DNA from: Actinomadura xylanilytica
Lineage (GTDB): Bacteria; Actinomycetota; Actinomycetes; Streptosporangiales; Streptosporangiaceae
Length of the DNA stretch: 64,000 nt
Direction: 5' to 3'
NCBI RefSeq assembly: GCF_030283145.1
Contig: NZ_JASNWE010000001.1
Span: 186,001-250,000 of the forward strand
In this document: positions 33,219 through 41,682 of the stretch, one piece after another
Position numbering within the stretch: position 1 is the stretch's first letter
Layout of the letters: each line of letters starts with the position of its first letter
The notes under the pieces: generated by a model
The model's input: only the letters and a program-made list of their open reading frames with translations
Database searches by the model: none
Told to the model about the DNA's origin: nothing
Program-made: the position numbers and the translations under genes

Positions 33219-33958
33219 CAGCGGCCCCCTTGGGGGAAGCGGATGAAGCCGTCCAGCGACTCGACCGGATAGGCCGAACCGCCCCAGCCGCCACCCAGCG
33301 GCGCGACCGCCCGCCAGTCGCCCTCGCGCCACTGCACCCCGATCCTGGTGGCGGCGCGAACGGTCGAATCGCTGTCGCCGGGACCGGCCGACACCAGATC
33401 CAAGTTCGCGGTGTCGGGGGTGTAGCCGAGCCAGCGGAATCCCTCGATCACCACCGATGCCCGCTCGGGCACCGGGGCGGGTTCACGCTGCTGGTCGTAG
33501 ACGCTTCGGGTGGAGGCCAGCAGCGCGTCGACGCCAGGCCCGACGACCTGTTCATTGATCGTCGGCTCGGACACCCCCGAACCCCACAGCGCATTCGCCC
33601 GCACACTGATGTGGATCGCGGCCAGCAGCGCCCCACGCGGTGTGCGGGAGAACCCCAACGCCAACCCATTGCGCGTGTCATGCGGCCCCTCTTCAGCCGA
33701 GCGCGGCAGTCGCACCCCCTGGTAGTCGTCCCAGATCAAACCGTCCAGGGACAGCGTCGGAGCGGGCTGTAGCTGAGAGACAGGCTGAACGGGGAGCCGG
33801 ATAGGGGCCGACCTCATCCGGTCAGTGGCCGTACACCCGCCGGTGTGCAAGGCCGCATACACCAGGACGCCGCCCGCCAGAGCCACGACCGCGACGCGCC
33901 TGGTCTTCGGCGACCCCATGCCGCGAAGGTTGAGAGGGCCCATGCGCCGGTTCCTCAT
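33218..33958 (-). CDS. Conjugation-module protein with one membrane anchor
   Basis: A 246-residue protein from ATG 33958. A basic start and one hydrophobic helix (VAVVALAGGVLVYAAL, residues 22-37) lead to LHTGGC, a weak lipobox-like site, and then to an extracytoplasmic domain with GFSRTPRGALLAAIHISVRA and WLGYTPDTANLDLV. The layout, a short anchor plus an external domain of about 200 residues, resembles VirB8/TcpC-type proteins, though I see no firm motif. It is translationally coupled with the VirB6-like gene. Confidence 0.65.
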   Translation of the reverse strand: MRNRRMGPLNLRGMGSPKTRRVAVVALAGGVLVYAALHTGGCTATDRMRSAPIRLPVQPVSQLQPAPTLSLDGLIWDDYQGVRLPRSAEEGPHDTRNGLALGFSRTPRGALLAAIHISVRANALWGSGVSEPTINEQVVGPGVDALLASTRSVYDQQREPAPVPERASVVIEGFRWLGYTPDTANLDLVSAGPGDSDSTVRAATRIGVQWREGDWRAVAPLGGGWGGSAYPVESLDGFIRFPQGGR

Positions 33959-34293
33959 TTGAAGAACACCCCCACGATCGGAGCGGCGGTGGCAGCCAGG
34001 CTCAGCCCGCCCAGCGCCCACGGGACTCCGGTGGCGCCGTCGGCGGCGAACGCTGAGCGGTTCTTACGGCCGATCGCCATCTGCCCGGCGCAGATGAGCA
34101 AGCCCGCGAGACCGCAGATGACCACGCCCCATTTGCCCCACGAGAGCAGGACGTCCATCTTCGTATCGAGGCCGGGCGGAGGAGAAGGCGGCGGATCAGG
34201 GATCTTCACCGGCGGCGAAGTGTCGTGCGGGAAGGACATTGGCAGGGCCTGCAAGCGTGGGAACGAGAGTGAACCGAGCGAATTGATCGGCAT
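33955..34293 (-). CDS. Small two-helix membrane protein, VirB2/TrbC-like
   Basis: A 112-residue protein from ATG 34293. A Pro-rich N-terminal half (PPSPPPGLDTK) is followed by two membrane helices, WGKWGVVICGLAGLLICAG and WALGGLSLAATAAPIVGVF, joined by a short basic loop GRKNRS. The topology and its place in the operon fit a pilin-like VirB2/TrbC subunit, which is inference. It overlaps the next gene by four bases. Confidence 0.65.
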   Translation of the reverse strand: MPINSLGSLSFPRLQALPMSFPHDTSPPVKIPDPPPSPPPGLDTKMDVLLSWGKWGVVICGLAGLLICAGQMAIGRKNRSAFAADGATGVPWALGGLSLAATAAPIVGVFFK

Positions 34294-34325
34294 GACGCCT
34301 CCATCGATAGTGAGGGGGTTGTTCG

Positions 34326-35015
34326 TCAGTGGCAGGGGCGGCAGTGGGCCAGCTCCCAGACGGTCTCCAGCACCTCGCGAACCTTTCGCGGCAACGGGAC
34401 GGTCGCCGGGTCGTCGATGAGGCGCAACTCGGGGACGAACGGCATCCGAACGACCCCGCACACCCGGTCATGCAGCAGCCCGAACCGCGCCGCCGCGTCC
34501 TTGGGCTCAGGGCCGGCACCGTCCGCGACGATGACCAGCGCGGCGATGTGTCCATCGCCCTGACCGCGCGCGGCGTCGATCGCGGTCACGGCGCGGGTCG
34601 CGTGCCAGGCAGCCGACACGGTGTTTCGGGCGACCAGCACCACCGGCCCCTCGGCTCGCACATATGGACGGCCCTCGCGCAGCAGCCCGGCCACCGCACC
34701 CATGTCCCGCGCCGGACACATCAGCCGCGCCAGCGTGCTGACCCCCGCGCCACCGTGCGCGCCGACCAGCACCGTCCCGCCCGACCGCCCGTCACCACGG
34801 CCGTGCATCGGGGGCGGCTGTTGGGCAGGTCGGCCCGTTGGTGGTCCGCCGGCCCACGCAAGGTCACGGCGCTGCCCGCCCGGCATGGTGCCCGGACGTC
34901 CAAGGCCCCCGCTCGGTGACGACCCGTCCGAGCTCCCGGTGAACTGGTTCCGCAACGCTCTGCCCGGATCTCCGGGCATTGGGGCCGGCATGACCCTGGT
35001 CGATCCGTCCGGCAT
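34326..35015 (-). CDS. ParA/MinD-like P-loop protein of the transfer module
   Basis: A 229-residue protein from ATG 35015; ATG 34991 is also possible. After a Pro/Gly-rich start it has the Walker A variant VLVGAHGGAGVSTLAR near residue 88, then GPVVLVARNTVSAAWHATRA and AALVIVADGAG, the strand order of MinD/ParA-like ATPases. The deviant lysine of ParA is not at the usual place, so ATPase activity is uncertain. It may be a DUF6668-type protein. It is the first gene of the minus-strand conjugation operon and divergent from 35210. Confidence 0.6.
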   Translation of the reverse strand: MPDGSTRVMPAPMPGDPGRALRNQFTGSSDGSSPSGGLGRPGTMPGGQRRDLAWAGGPPTGRPAQQPPPMHGRGDGRSGGTVLVGAHGGAGVSTLARLMCPARDMGAVAGLLREGRPYVRAEGPVVLVARNTVSAAWHATRAVTAIDAARGQGDGHIAALVIVADGAGPEPKDAAARFGLLHDRVCGVVRMPFVPELRLIDDPATVPLPRKVREVLETVWELAHCRPCH

Positions 35016-35209
35016 GGCGTGTTTCGGATTGTGTGGTCTGTGGTGTGGAAACACCGCGAACCCCCGATCTGCTGCTGTGAGTGGTGTGGCGATCACCGTA
35101 CGTGGCATAATTACGGAGCGCAAGCATCGTCAAAGATGTTGGGCGCGTGTCATGAACTCGAAGAACGTGCTTCCGCCGCACCCGTTCGCCACACTGAGAG
35201 GGACCTACC

Positions 35210-35533
35210 GTGACCCACACCCCAGGAGCCGGCACCATGACCGAGCAGCCCACCGGACGCGACCCCGACGTGCTCACCACGGCCGAACTCGCGACCAGGC
35301 TCGGTCTGTCGGCCCAGACCGTCCGCCGGATGGCCAACGCCGGGCAACTGCCCGCGCTCAAGACCGGCAAGGACTTCCGCTACTCCTGGGAAGCGGTCCG
35401 CCAAGTGCTGCGGCAGCCCCACCACGAACCGGGGACGCCCACCGATGACCTGCAAGACCAACCGAAGAGGGGCGCCGGCTACCGCGCCCAACGCCGCGCC
35501 CGCACCGGCGCCGAAACCACCGACCAGAAGTAA
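35210..35533 (+). CDS. Excisionase-type HTH protein
   Basis: A 107-residue protein from GTG 35210, with GAGAGGGA upstream; ATG 35237 is also possible. It contains the HTH_17/MerR-like motif DVLTTAELATRLGLSAQTVR, then RMANAGQLPALKTGKDFRYS, and a basic tail RGAGYRAQRRARTG. It is divergent from the conjugation operon and 18 bases before the NlpC/P60 gene. It may regulate the transfer genes or act as a recombination directionality factor. Confidence 0.8.
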   Translation: MTHTPGAGTMTEQPTGRDPDVLTTAELATRLGLSAQTVRRMANAGQLPALKTGKDFRYSWEAVRQVLRQPHHEPGTPTDDLQDQPKRGAGYRAQRRARTGAETTDQK

Positions 35534-35551
35534 CCACCCCGGACGGCCTGC

Positions 35552-36544
35552 ATGCTGAAGGCCGTCGCCTGCACGAGTGCCGCCGCTCTCACGCTCCCGC
35601 TGGCGCTGCTCTTCCCAGTGGCCGCCGGATCCAACTCATCAGAAACCACCGCGGCGGCGGGCGCGCCGACCGTGTCCGCAAAGAACGAGATTCCGTCCGA
35701 CTACCTGCGCTGGTACCAGGACGCCGCACAGACCTGCCCTGGCCTGCCATGGAACGTGCTGGCCGCGATCGGCAGCGTCGAATCCGACCACGGCCGCTCC
35801 CAACTGCCTGGCATCCACTCCGGCGTGAACTCAGCCGGGGCCGGCGGCCCGATGCAGTTCTTGGCCGCAACCTGGGCGACCTACGGCATCGATGGTGACC
35901 ACGACGGCCGCGCCGACCGCTACAACCCCGCCGACGCCATCTACGGCGCCGCCCACTACCTGTGCGCCAACGGCGCAGGCGAGGGCGGCAAGCGCCTCTA
36001 CAACGCGATCTTCCGCTACAACCACGCCGACTGGTACGTCCGGAAAGTCCTAGCCCAAGCCGCCAAGTACGCCGCCGCCAAAGCCGCCGATGTGGTCGCC
36101 ACCGGCCACGCCGGCACCGCCGTCCGCGCCGCGCTGCATTGGCTAGGCACCCCCTACTCGTGGGGAGGCGGCGGACCTGCCGGACCCAGCTATGGCACCG
36201 CCCAAGGCTCCGGCATCAAGGGCTTCGACTGCTCCGGGCTGACCCAACACGCCTGGGCCAAGGCTGGCATCCGCCTCCCACGCATCGCCGCCGACCAGTT
36301 CAACGCCGGACCCCACATCCCCCGCTCGCGCCTGCAACCAGGGGACCTCGTCTTCTTTGCCACCACACCGGCCAACCCGCACACCATCCACCACGTCGGG
36401 ATCTACCTCCCCCAAGGCCGCATGATCCACGCACCACACACCGGCGACGTCGTCCGCATCTCCCGCTTCGCCGGCAACCCCTACCGCGAACGCGAATATG
36501 CAGGCGCCACCCGCCCAGGCCCACTTCAGACCCATCAGACCTAG
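35552..36544 (+). CDS. Secreted bifunctional lytic transglycosylase-NlpC/P60 hydrolase
   Basis: A 330-residue protein. The signal peptide CTSAAALTLPLALLFPVAAG is followed by a transglycosylase domain, with the Glu in NVLAAIGSVESDHGRS near residue 78, GPMQFLAATWATYG, then YNPADAIYGAAHYLC. The NlpC/P60 domain has the catalytic Cys in GFDCSGLTQHAWAKAG near residue 230 and His in HHVGIYLPQGRMIHAP. Together they cut glycan and stem peptide of the wall, which fits opening a path for the transfer channel, as VirB1-like proteins do. Confidence 0.92.
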   Translation: MLKAVACTSAAALTLPLALLFPVAAGSNSSETTAAAGAPTVSAKNEIPSDYLRWYQDAAQTCPGLPWNVLAAIGSVESDHGRSQLPGIHSGVNSAGAGGPMQFLAATWATYGIDGDHDGRADRYNPADAIYGAAHYLCANGAGEGGKRLYNAIFRYNHADWYVRKVLAQAAKYAAAKAADVVATGHAGTAVRAALHWLGTPYSWGGGGPAGPSYGTAQGSGIKGFDCSGLTQHAWAKAGIRLPRIAADQFNAGPHIPRSRLQPGDLVFFATTPANPHTIHHVGIYLPQGRMIHAPHTGDVVRISRFAGNPYREREYAGATRPGPLQTHQT

Positions 36545-36636
36545 CCATCCCGCAGGCCCGCCCGTCCCCCACGGCCACCGACGAACTCGAATCAGCGACC
36601 CATCACACGCGCCAGGAGACACAGCCCGTGCAATCC

Positions 36637-36858
36637 ATGAAGTACACCAACCTCGCCGAACTCCCCACCGTCGTCGACATCAAGACCGCAGCCAGTGCCC
36701 TCGGCCTCTCCCGCACATACGCATACGAACTCGCCAAGAACAACCAATTCCCATGCCGCATCATCCGCATCGGCTCCACCTACCGGGTGCCCACAGCCGA
36801 CCTCCTGAGCCTGCTCGGCGTCGACCGGCTCCGCATGGATCACGCGAACACCGAATAG
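36637..36858 (+). CDS. Small Xis-like helix-turn-helix protein
   Basis: A 73-residue protein from ATG 36637, with GGAG 22 bases before and a GTG nine bases upstream. The HTH is VDIKTAASALGLSRTYAYEL, followed by FPCRIIRIGSTYRVPTADLL, the pattern of the small excisionase-like proteins usually found next to integrase genes on actinomycete elements. A strong hairpin follows at 36869. A frameshifted copy lies at 54743-54954. Here the integrase is 12 kb away, beyond the CRISPR-Cas locus. Confidence 0.82.
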   Translation: MKYTNLAELPTVVDIKTAASALGLSRTYAYELAKNNQFPCRIIRIGSTYRVPTADLLSLLGVDRLRMDHANTE

Positions 36859-36868
36859 CCGAACCTCC

Positions 36869-36896
36869 GGGGGCCGTGGCACTCGCCACGGCCCCC
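36869..36896. terminator. Strong hairpin between the HTH gene and CRISPR array 2
   Basis: GGGGGCCGTGGC (36869-36880) pairs perfectly with GCCACGGCCCCC (36885-36896) over four bases. It can end the plus-strand NlpC/P60-HTH transcript and the minus-strand pre-crRNA of array 2, whose trailer end is 25 bases away. Confidence 0.7.
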
Positions 36897-36920
36897 TCAT
36901 CACACCCAACCGATGATCCT

Positions 36921-37681
36921 CCGACACACCCCGCACGCGCGGGGAGAATGGAGCGAGCTGCACCCGGAACTCGGCGTTGAACGGGCCACCCCCGCTCGCG
37001 CGGGGAGAACGGACCGGGCTGGGGACGGATCACGCCGCGTGCCGGGCCACCCCCGCTCGCGCGGGGAGAACGAGGTCGACGGCCGCGGGGAGGCCAAGGA
37101 TTTCGGGCCACCCCCGCTAGCGCGGGGAGAACGATGGTCATGCTCGGGTCCCTCCTAGATAGGGAGGGCCACCCCCGCTCGCGCGGGGAGAACGGCTGGG
37201 GGTCCTCAGGAGGCCCGGCCGGGGGCGGGCCACCCCCGCTCGCGCGGGGAGAACTCCTCGGCCAGCATCGCCTCGTAGAGCTCGACCGGGCCACCCCCGC
37301 TCGCGCGGGGAGAACTCCCCGCTCGCGGTGTACTCCTGGGCTACGGCCGGGCCACCCCCGCTCGCGCGGGGAGAACTTCGAGCTTGATGCTTTCCATGGT
37401 TTTGCTCCCGGGCCACCCCCGCTCGCGCGGGGAGAACCCAGAATCCCCTTAAAAGCTCTTCGACTGTTTCGGGCCACCCCCGCTCGCGCGGGGAGAACCA
37501 GCTCGGCTTACAGAAAGGGCAGCGGCGGTTCGGGCCACCCCCGCTCGCGCGGGGAGAACCGCCGCCTACGTCGCCAAGCACGGCCGCGAACCGGGCCACC
37601 CCCGCTCGCGCGGGGAGAACGGTCGTCCTCCCTCATTCATCCGCCACTCGAACGGGCCACCCCCGCTCGCGCGGGGAGAAC
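36921..37681 (-). CRISPR. CRISPR array 2 (type I-E), 13 repeats
   Basis: There are 13 repeats of 29 bases at a 61-base period, on the minus strand; in that direction they begin GTTCTCCCC and end GGTGGCCCG, one base different (T26C) from arrays 1 and 3. The left-most copy (36921-36949) has seven differences and is the degenerate trailer end. Repeats at 37104 and 37165 each carry one change. The leader end is on the right, 21 bases from the cas2 stop, so the array follows cas2 in the same direction and may be read from the cas operon or from a promoter inside cas2. Confidence 0.98.
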
Positions 37682-37705
37682 ACTTCGCGACCTGCAGTGT
37701 TGTCA
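37682..37705 (-). promoter_or_regulatory. Leader-repeat junction of array 2, next to the cas2 stop
   Basis: Reading on the minus strand, the cas2 stop (37705-37703) is followed by seven bases and then GCAGGTCGCGAAGT directly before the first repeat. The same 14 bases precede the first repeat of array 3, so they are probably the sequence read by the Cas1-Cas2 integrase for spacer insertion. Any longer leader must lie inside cas2. Confidence 0.75.
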
Positions 37706-38017
37706 GGGGTTTACTGTTTCGTTATCTGGTTCGGTGGGGTTGAGGGCGATGAGGGTGAGGCCGTCGAAGTCGATGGGTGTGCGGCGGCGGTGGCCGGCAG
37801 TGTGGAGTGTGAAGCCTTGTTCGTTGGCGTCGGGATGCAGGAGGAGGGCGGCTCCGTCGCCGATGGATGCGGCGATGGTGGTCCAGAGTTCGGTGCGGAC
37901 GCGTGCGGAGAGGGTGCCGACGTAGAGGCCGGGCATGGGCTCGATCATCCAGCGGGTGAGGGCGCCGCGTAGGTGGTCGGGGATCGCAGTGGTGGCGATG
38001 ACGGTCATGGTCGCCAT
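37703..38017 (-). CDS. cas2: CRISPR-associated Cas2 (type I-E)
   Basis: A 104-residue protein from ATG 38017; ATG 38008 is three codons inside. It has the type I-E Cas2 pattern: MTVIATTAIPDHLRGALTRW, then MPGLYVGTLSARVRTELW and GAALLLHPDANEQGF. Cas2 dimers join two Cas1 dimers to capture and insert spacers. The start is one base after the cas1 stop. The C-terminal end is close to array 2, with little room for a leader. Confidence 0.95.
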   Translation of the reverse strand: MATMTVIATTAIPDHLRGALTRWMIEPMPGLYVGTLSARVRTELWTTIAASIGDGAALLLHPDANEQGFTLHTAGHRRRTPIDFDGLTLIALNPTEPDNETVNP

Positions 38018-38018
38018 G

Positions 38019-38993
38019 TCACTCGTGTCCGTAGTTGGTGCCGCCTGCGAGGCGCCCGAAGTCGGGGTCCCACAGGTCGACGAGTTCTTCGGCGGCTTCC
38101 TCGGCGTCCTCTTGGCGGGTGCCATCGTCGGGATCCAGAAGAGTTTGGATGTCGGCGACGATGCGCGGCAGCAGGCGGAACAGGCGCAGGCCGTCGCGGA
38201 ACGAACGGCGGGCCTGGCCGTCGGGGTCGGTGGAGTCGTGGAGGGCGAAGGCCAGCGGGAGGGTGAGTTCGGCCTTGTAGAGATCGGCGATGTCATAGAC
38301 GAAGGAATGCGAGGTGCCGGTGTGGACGAACCCGAGGCCGGGGGTGCAGCCGATGGCGTTGATCGCGGCGTGGGCTATGCCGTAGAGGCAGGTGTTGGCG
38401 GCTGAGAGGGCCCGGTTGACGGGGTCCTGCGCGTCCCAGTCGTCGGGGGCGTAGGAGCGTTTGAAAGGGCGTACACCGTTCTGCTCGGCGAGCATCCGGT
38501 ACAGCGCTTTCATGCGCTGCCCTTCCAGGCCGCGCAACTGGGCGATGCCGGCGTCAGCCGGGACGGTGTCGCCGAACCGCTGGCGGTACATGCGCCGTGC
38601 GACGGCGGCGCGCTGGGTATCGTCGCTCCACGCGCGAACCTGGGTCTCCAGCCACCGGGTGGGCAGGGAGTCTGCGACGGACGCGGCATAGCAGCGGACT
38701 CCGCCGGCCCCGGTGCAGATGACGGTGGTGCCATGCCGTGCGAGGGTCGACAACGCGCGGGTGGTGATCGACACGCCTGGACCGAGCAATAGGCAGCCGA
38801 GGGCCGCGGTGGGCAGGGCGACGCGGTGAACGTCGTCGCCGAGCTCGAAACGGGCTGTGACGCCGGTGTCGTCCTGCACGATGCGCGCGATGTCGATGTA
38901 GAGGAACGACAGCGAATCGCCGATACGGGGCAGCATCGCGGCAGTAGGCGCGGCCAAGCGCTGGCGAGCGTTACGGGGAGATCTAGTGCTCAT
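38019..38993 (-). CDS. cas1: CRISPR-associated Cas1 integrase (type I-E)
   Basis: A 324-residue protein from ATG 38993. Conserved parts include LPRIGDSLSFLYIDIARIVQ, ALSTLARHGTTVICTGAGG, then the metal-site segment NRALSAANTCLYGIAHAAIN, GFVHTGTSHSFVYDIADLYK with His and Asp, and a helical acidic C terminus. It is the catalytic subunit of spacer insertion. The start overlaps the cas6e stop by four bases (38990-38993). Confidence 0.96.
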   Translation of the reverse strand: MSTRSPRNARQRLAAPTAAMLPRIGDSLSFLYIDIARIVQDDTGVTARFELGDDVHRVALPTAALGCLLLGPGVSITTRALSTLARHGTTVICTGAGGVRCYAASVADSLPTRWLETQVRAWSDDTQRAAVARRMYRQRFGDTVPADAGIAQLRGLEGQRMKALYRMLAEQNGVRPFKRSYAPDDWDAQDPVNRALSAANTCLYGIAHAAINAIGCTPGLGFVHTGTSHSFVYDIADLYKAELTLPLAFALHDSTDPDGQARRSFRDGLRLFRLLPRIVADIQTLLDPDDGTRQEDAEEAAEELVDLWDPDFGRLAGGTNYGHE

Positions 38994-39634
38994 GATGCGG
39001 GGGCGATGGTGAGGAGCCCGCAGCCGAACGATTTGCCGCGGCCGATGCCCGTGCGGATCCGTTCGAGGAGCATCTTGGGGTCGGTGACAGTGGCGGTGCC
39101 GTCGAAGCGGGTGCGGGCGTGGGTGAGGCGGGTGTTGTCGCCGCGCTTGCCGGTGACCTGGCCCAGCGGGCTGCTGTACATGCTGTGCAGGACGAGCCCG
39201 GCGGTGTCGGCCTGGCGCTGCCACCACTGGTCGGCGTCGGCGCCGTTCAGGGGGACGACCTGTTTGGGGCGTCCGGCTGTGGTGTTCTTGCCCAGCTTGC
39301 GGGTGGCGTTAGCGGTGATCCGGTAGTGGACGTTGGCGCCTTCGCGTAGGCCGTCCAGGAGGGGGGTCAGGTTCTTGGTGCGGGCCGCGCCGTAGGCATC
39401 GGGCAGGTGCTGGAGGGCGGGTTCGATGGTGCTCTGGACCAGGATGGTGAATCCGGCGGGCTGCTCTTCCAGCCGGAACAGGGCGGCGGCCTGACGGCGG
39501 GCTTCGGGCCCGAGGTCGTCGGGGAACAGGCTCATGATGCGCTGGTGCAGTTTGACGACGTCACGAAGGTCGCCGTGCACGGCGCGGTGTCGGGGGTCGG
39601 GGGCGATCTGGGTGATCCACAGGTCGGTGCTCAT
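38990..39634 (-). CDS. cas6e: crRNA endonuclease Cas6e (Cse3)
   Basis: A 214-residue protein from ATG 39634. RAVHGDLRDVVKLHQRIMSL carries the His used in cleavage of the repeat stem-loop, and the glycine-rich end RIRTGIGRGKSFGCGLLTI is the G-loop of the second ferredoxin-like domain. It cuts pre-crRNA at the base of the CCCCGC/GCGGGG hairpin and stays bound to the crRNA 3' handle. Confidence 0.95.
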   Translation of the reverse strand: MSTDLWITQIAPDPRHRAVHGDLRDVVKLHQRIMSLFPDDLGPEARRQAAALFRLEEQPAGFTILVQSTIEPALQHLPDAYGAARTKNLTPLLDGLREGANVHYRITANATRKLGKNTTAGRPKQVVPLNGADADQWWQRQADTAGLVLHSMYSSPLGQVTGKRGDNTRLTHARTRFDGTATVTDPKMLLERIRTGIGRGKSFGCGLLTIAPAS

Positions 39635-40455
39635 GCTGGTCCGCTTCCGATGGACGGATCGGGGTTCAGGTGCCGGTTGAGACGCTTGAGGTAGTCGATG
39701 CCCAAGCCCGCGCACTGTTCGGCGGGCAGGTTCAGGTGCCGGCGGTAGACGGGACGGGTCCGGTATTGCCGGTTGTGCGGTGAGAAGGAGACCGGGTCGT
39801 CCTGGGCCTCGGTGTAGACCTGGTCGGAACCTGTGGTGTTCGGGTCCTCGGGCCAGGCGTCGGCGGTGAACGGGGTGTCCGCACGGAACTCGACGGTGAC
39901 GATCTGGTCCCGGGTCGGTGCCTGACGTGCGAGAGGCAGGTCGATCAGGCCGGTGGCCGGGTCGTCGTGAAGTGCGGCCAGCAGCAGAGGGGCATTGGGT
40001 GGGCAGGATCGGCGGCCCAGGTAGGGCGGCCAGACCGGGGCGCGCAGGGCGTCGGCGCAGGTGTCCAACAGGTCGGGACGTGGCGCGGTGACGGCGACGG
40101 CGAACGCGGCGTCCTGAAGGTAGAAGCGGTTGGAGACCAGGGTGGCGGTGTCGGCGGAGCGGCGTTTGCCTTCTGCGGTGATGACGGTGAGCGGGCGGGG
40201 CATTCCTCCGCCGACCGTGTGGAAGTCGCGCAGCAGGGTTCCGGGGCGGTCGATCCGCACCGTGAAGCGCAGCTCGGCCAGTTCGCCCAGAGGCTGGTCG
40301 CGGTGGCGCCCCAGGGCCGCGGCGATCATCCCGATGAGGCCGGACCGGGTGGGCGCCCGGGAGGTGTCGCGCTGGTTGAAGCGCGAGCGTTCTCCCCAGG
40401 ACTGGAGCGGAGCGCTGAGGTGCAGCAACAGCCCTGTGGTGGACGGGGCGGTCAC
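39631..40455 (-). CDS. cas5e: Cascade subunit Cas5e
   Basis: A 274-residue protein. The N terminus LLLHLSAPLQSWGERSRFNQ and RDTSRAPTRSGLIGMIAAAL is the standard Cas5e start; the last third has PVYRRHLNLPAEQCAGLG. It caps the 5' handle of the crRNA in Cascade. It overlaps cas6e by four bases and cas7e by four bases. Confidence 0.95.
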   Translation of the reverse strand: MTAPSTTGLLLHLSAPLQSWGERSRFNQRDTSRAPTRSGLIGMIAAALGRHRDQPLGELAELRFTVRIDRPGTLLRDFHTVGGGMPRPLTVITAEGKRRSADTATLVSNRFYLQDAAFAVAVTAPRPDLLDTCADALRAPVWPPYLGRRSCPPNAPLLLAALHDDPATGLIDLPLARQAPTRDQIVTVEFRADTPFTADAWPEDPNTTGSDQVYTEAQDDPVSFSPHNRQYRTRPVYRRHLNLPAEQCAGLGIDYLKRLNRHLNPDPSIGSGPA

Positions 40456-41651
40456 ACCGTTTCCTTCACCGCGAGCGCACTGTCGAGGGCTCCGTCGATC
40501 AGCTCGTCGAAGGACTTGACGCGGTCCCCGAGGCCGTCGGTGTCGGCGGTGGACAGCGTCGACAGCGTCGCGTGGGCGCTGTGGCGCAGCCCGCCGGTCC
40601 CCAGCAGAGTCTGTGCGGCGGCGGCGTAGGTGCTGAGCGCCTTGACCGAGGGGTCGCTGTGGCCGCCGGAGTGGTCGGCGCGGACGGGCTTCTCGAAGGC
40701 CGCCGCATGGGAGAGCGGACGGTCGGTCCGGACGGCCAGGTGTGCCAGGTGGGGGATGGTGTTGGGGGCTGTGGAGTTCTTCTTGGCGTGCGGAAGTGAC
40801 AGCAGTCCGGCCCGGATCAACGCGGCGGCCAGTTCGCGGGTGTCGGCGAGGTCGCCGCCAAGGTTGGTGTGCAGGTCGCGCAGGTCCAGGACGATGTAGC
40901 GGTAGAGCACTCCGGCGCTGTGTTCGGCCTGGCCCATGTGGGCGCTGCCGGTGGTGTCTCCCCAGGAGTCGGTGACGTCGTCGACCGCGCTGAAGTAGTC
41001 GATCTCGGTGTCGGTGGCGTGGGTGGTGAAGGAGTGGGCGACCTGGACGGCGCCGTCGACCTTGGCCTCGTCGACCTGGGCGAGCATCCGGCCGAACAGG
41101 CTGATGATCCCGTTGCGGCTGCGCAGCACCGCGTCGACCTCGGCGCCGGGGATGACGGAGTGCTTGCGCTCGAACTTGGCGGGGTCCTTGGCCTGTTCGA
41201 GAACGTCCCGGTGCGTGATGGCCAGTTCAGCGAGTTCGGCGATGCCGGTACTGGGGATGTAGATCATCGCAGCCGTGGCCCAGGCGTCCGAGAGGCCATT
41301 GGACGGCTCGTCCGCGTCCTTCTTCTTTTTCGGTGCTTCGGCGCCGACGCTGCTGGCGATCGCCGTGTGGCGTCCGGCGCGTTCGGCGAGGTCGGCCGGC
41401 CAGTCGTGCGCGTTCACCAGGTGATCGGCCAGATACTCGGGCAGGCGCCGGGTGCGCAGGGCGTTCTGGCCGAGGGCCTGCTGTAGGTGCAGGCGCATGG
41501 CGCGCTTCCAGCACTGGCTGCTAACCCGGGTGCGCTCCCGGTCTCCCCACTTCACGGTCTTGATCGCGTTGTTGTCGTCGCGGTTCAGGTTCGCGAACGG
41601 GACGGGCTGGATGATGTGCGCTTCGAGGTAGCGGCCGGGGATCGTGGTCAT
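40452..41651 (-). CDS. cas7e: Cascade backbone subunit Cas7e (Cse4)
   Basis: A 399-residue protein from ATG 41651. It begins YLEAHIIQPVPFANLNRDDN and VKWGDRERTRVSSQCWKRAM, the typical Cas7e start, with later segments FGRMLAQVDEAKVDGAVQVA and YFSAVDDVTDSWGDTTGSAH. Six copies usually bind the spacer part of the crRNA. It lies 31 bases after cse2. Confidence 0.95.
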   Translation of the reverse strand: MTTIPGRYLEAHIIQPVPFANLNRDDNNAIKTVKWGDRERTRVSSQCWKRAMRLHLQQALGQNALRTRRLPEYLADHLVNAHDWPADLAERAGRHTAIASSVGAEAPKKKKDADEPSNGLSDAWATAAMIYIPSTGIAELAELAITHRDVLEQAKDPAKFERKHSVIPGAEVDAVLRSRNGIISLFGRMLAQVDEAKVDGAVQVAHSFTTHATDTEIDYFSAVDDVTDSWGDTTGSAHMGQAEHSAGVLYRYIVLDLRDLHTNLGGDLADTRELAAALIRAGLLSLPHAKKNSTAPNTIPHLAHLAVRTDRPLSHAAAFEKPVRADHSGGHSDPSVKALSTYAAAAQTLLGTGGLRHSAHATLSTLSTADTDGLGDRVKSFDELIDGALDSALAVKETV

Positions 41652-41682
41652 GGGTTGCTCCTGTGAACGAGTCTGGAATTGG

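Noticed and set aside
36761-37600. Open frames through array 2
   Set aside because: Repeat-derived, as in array 1.
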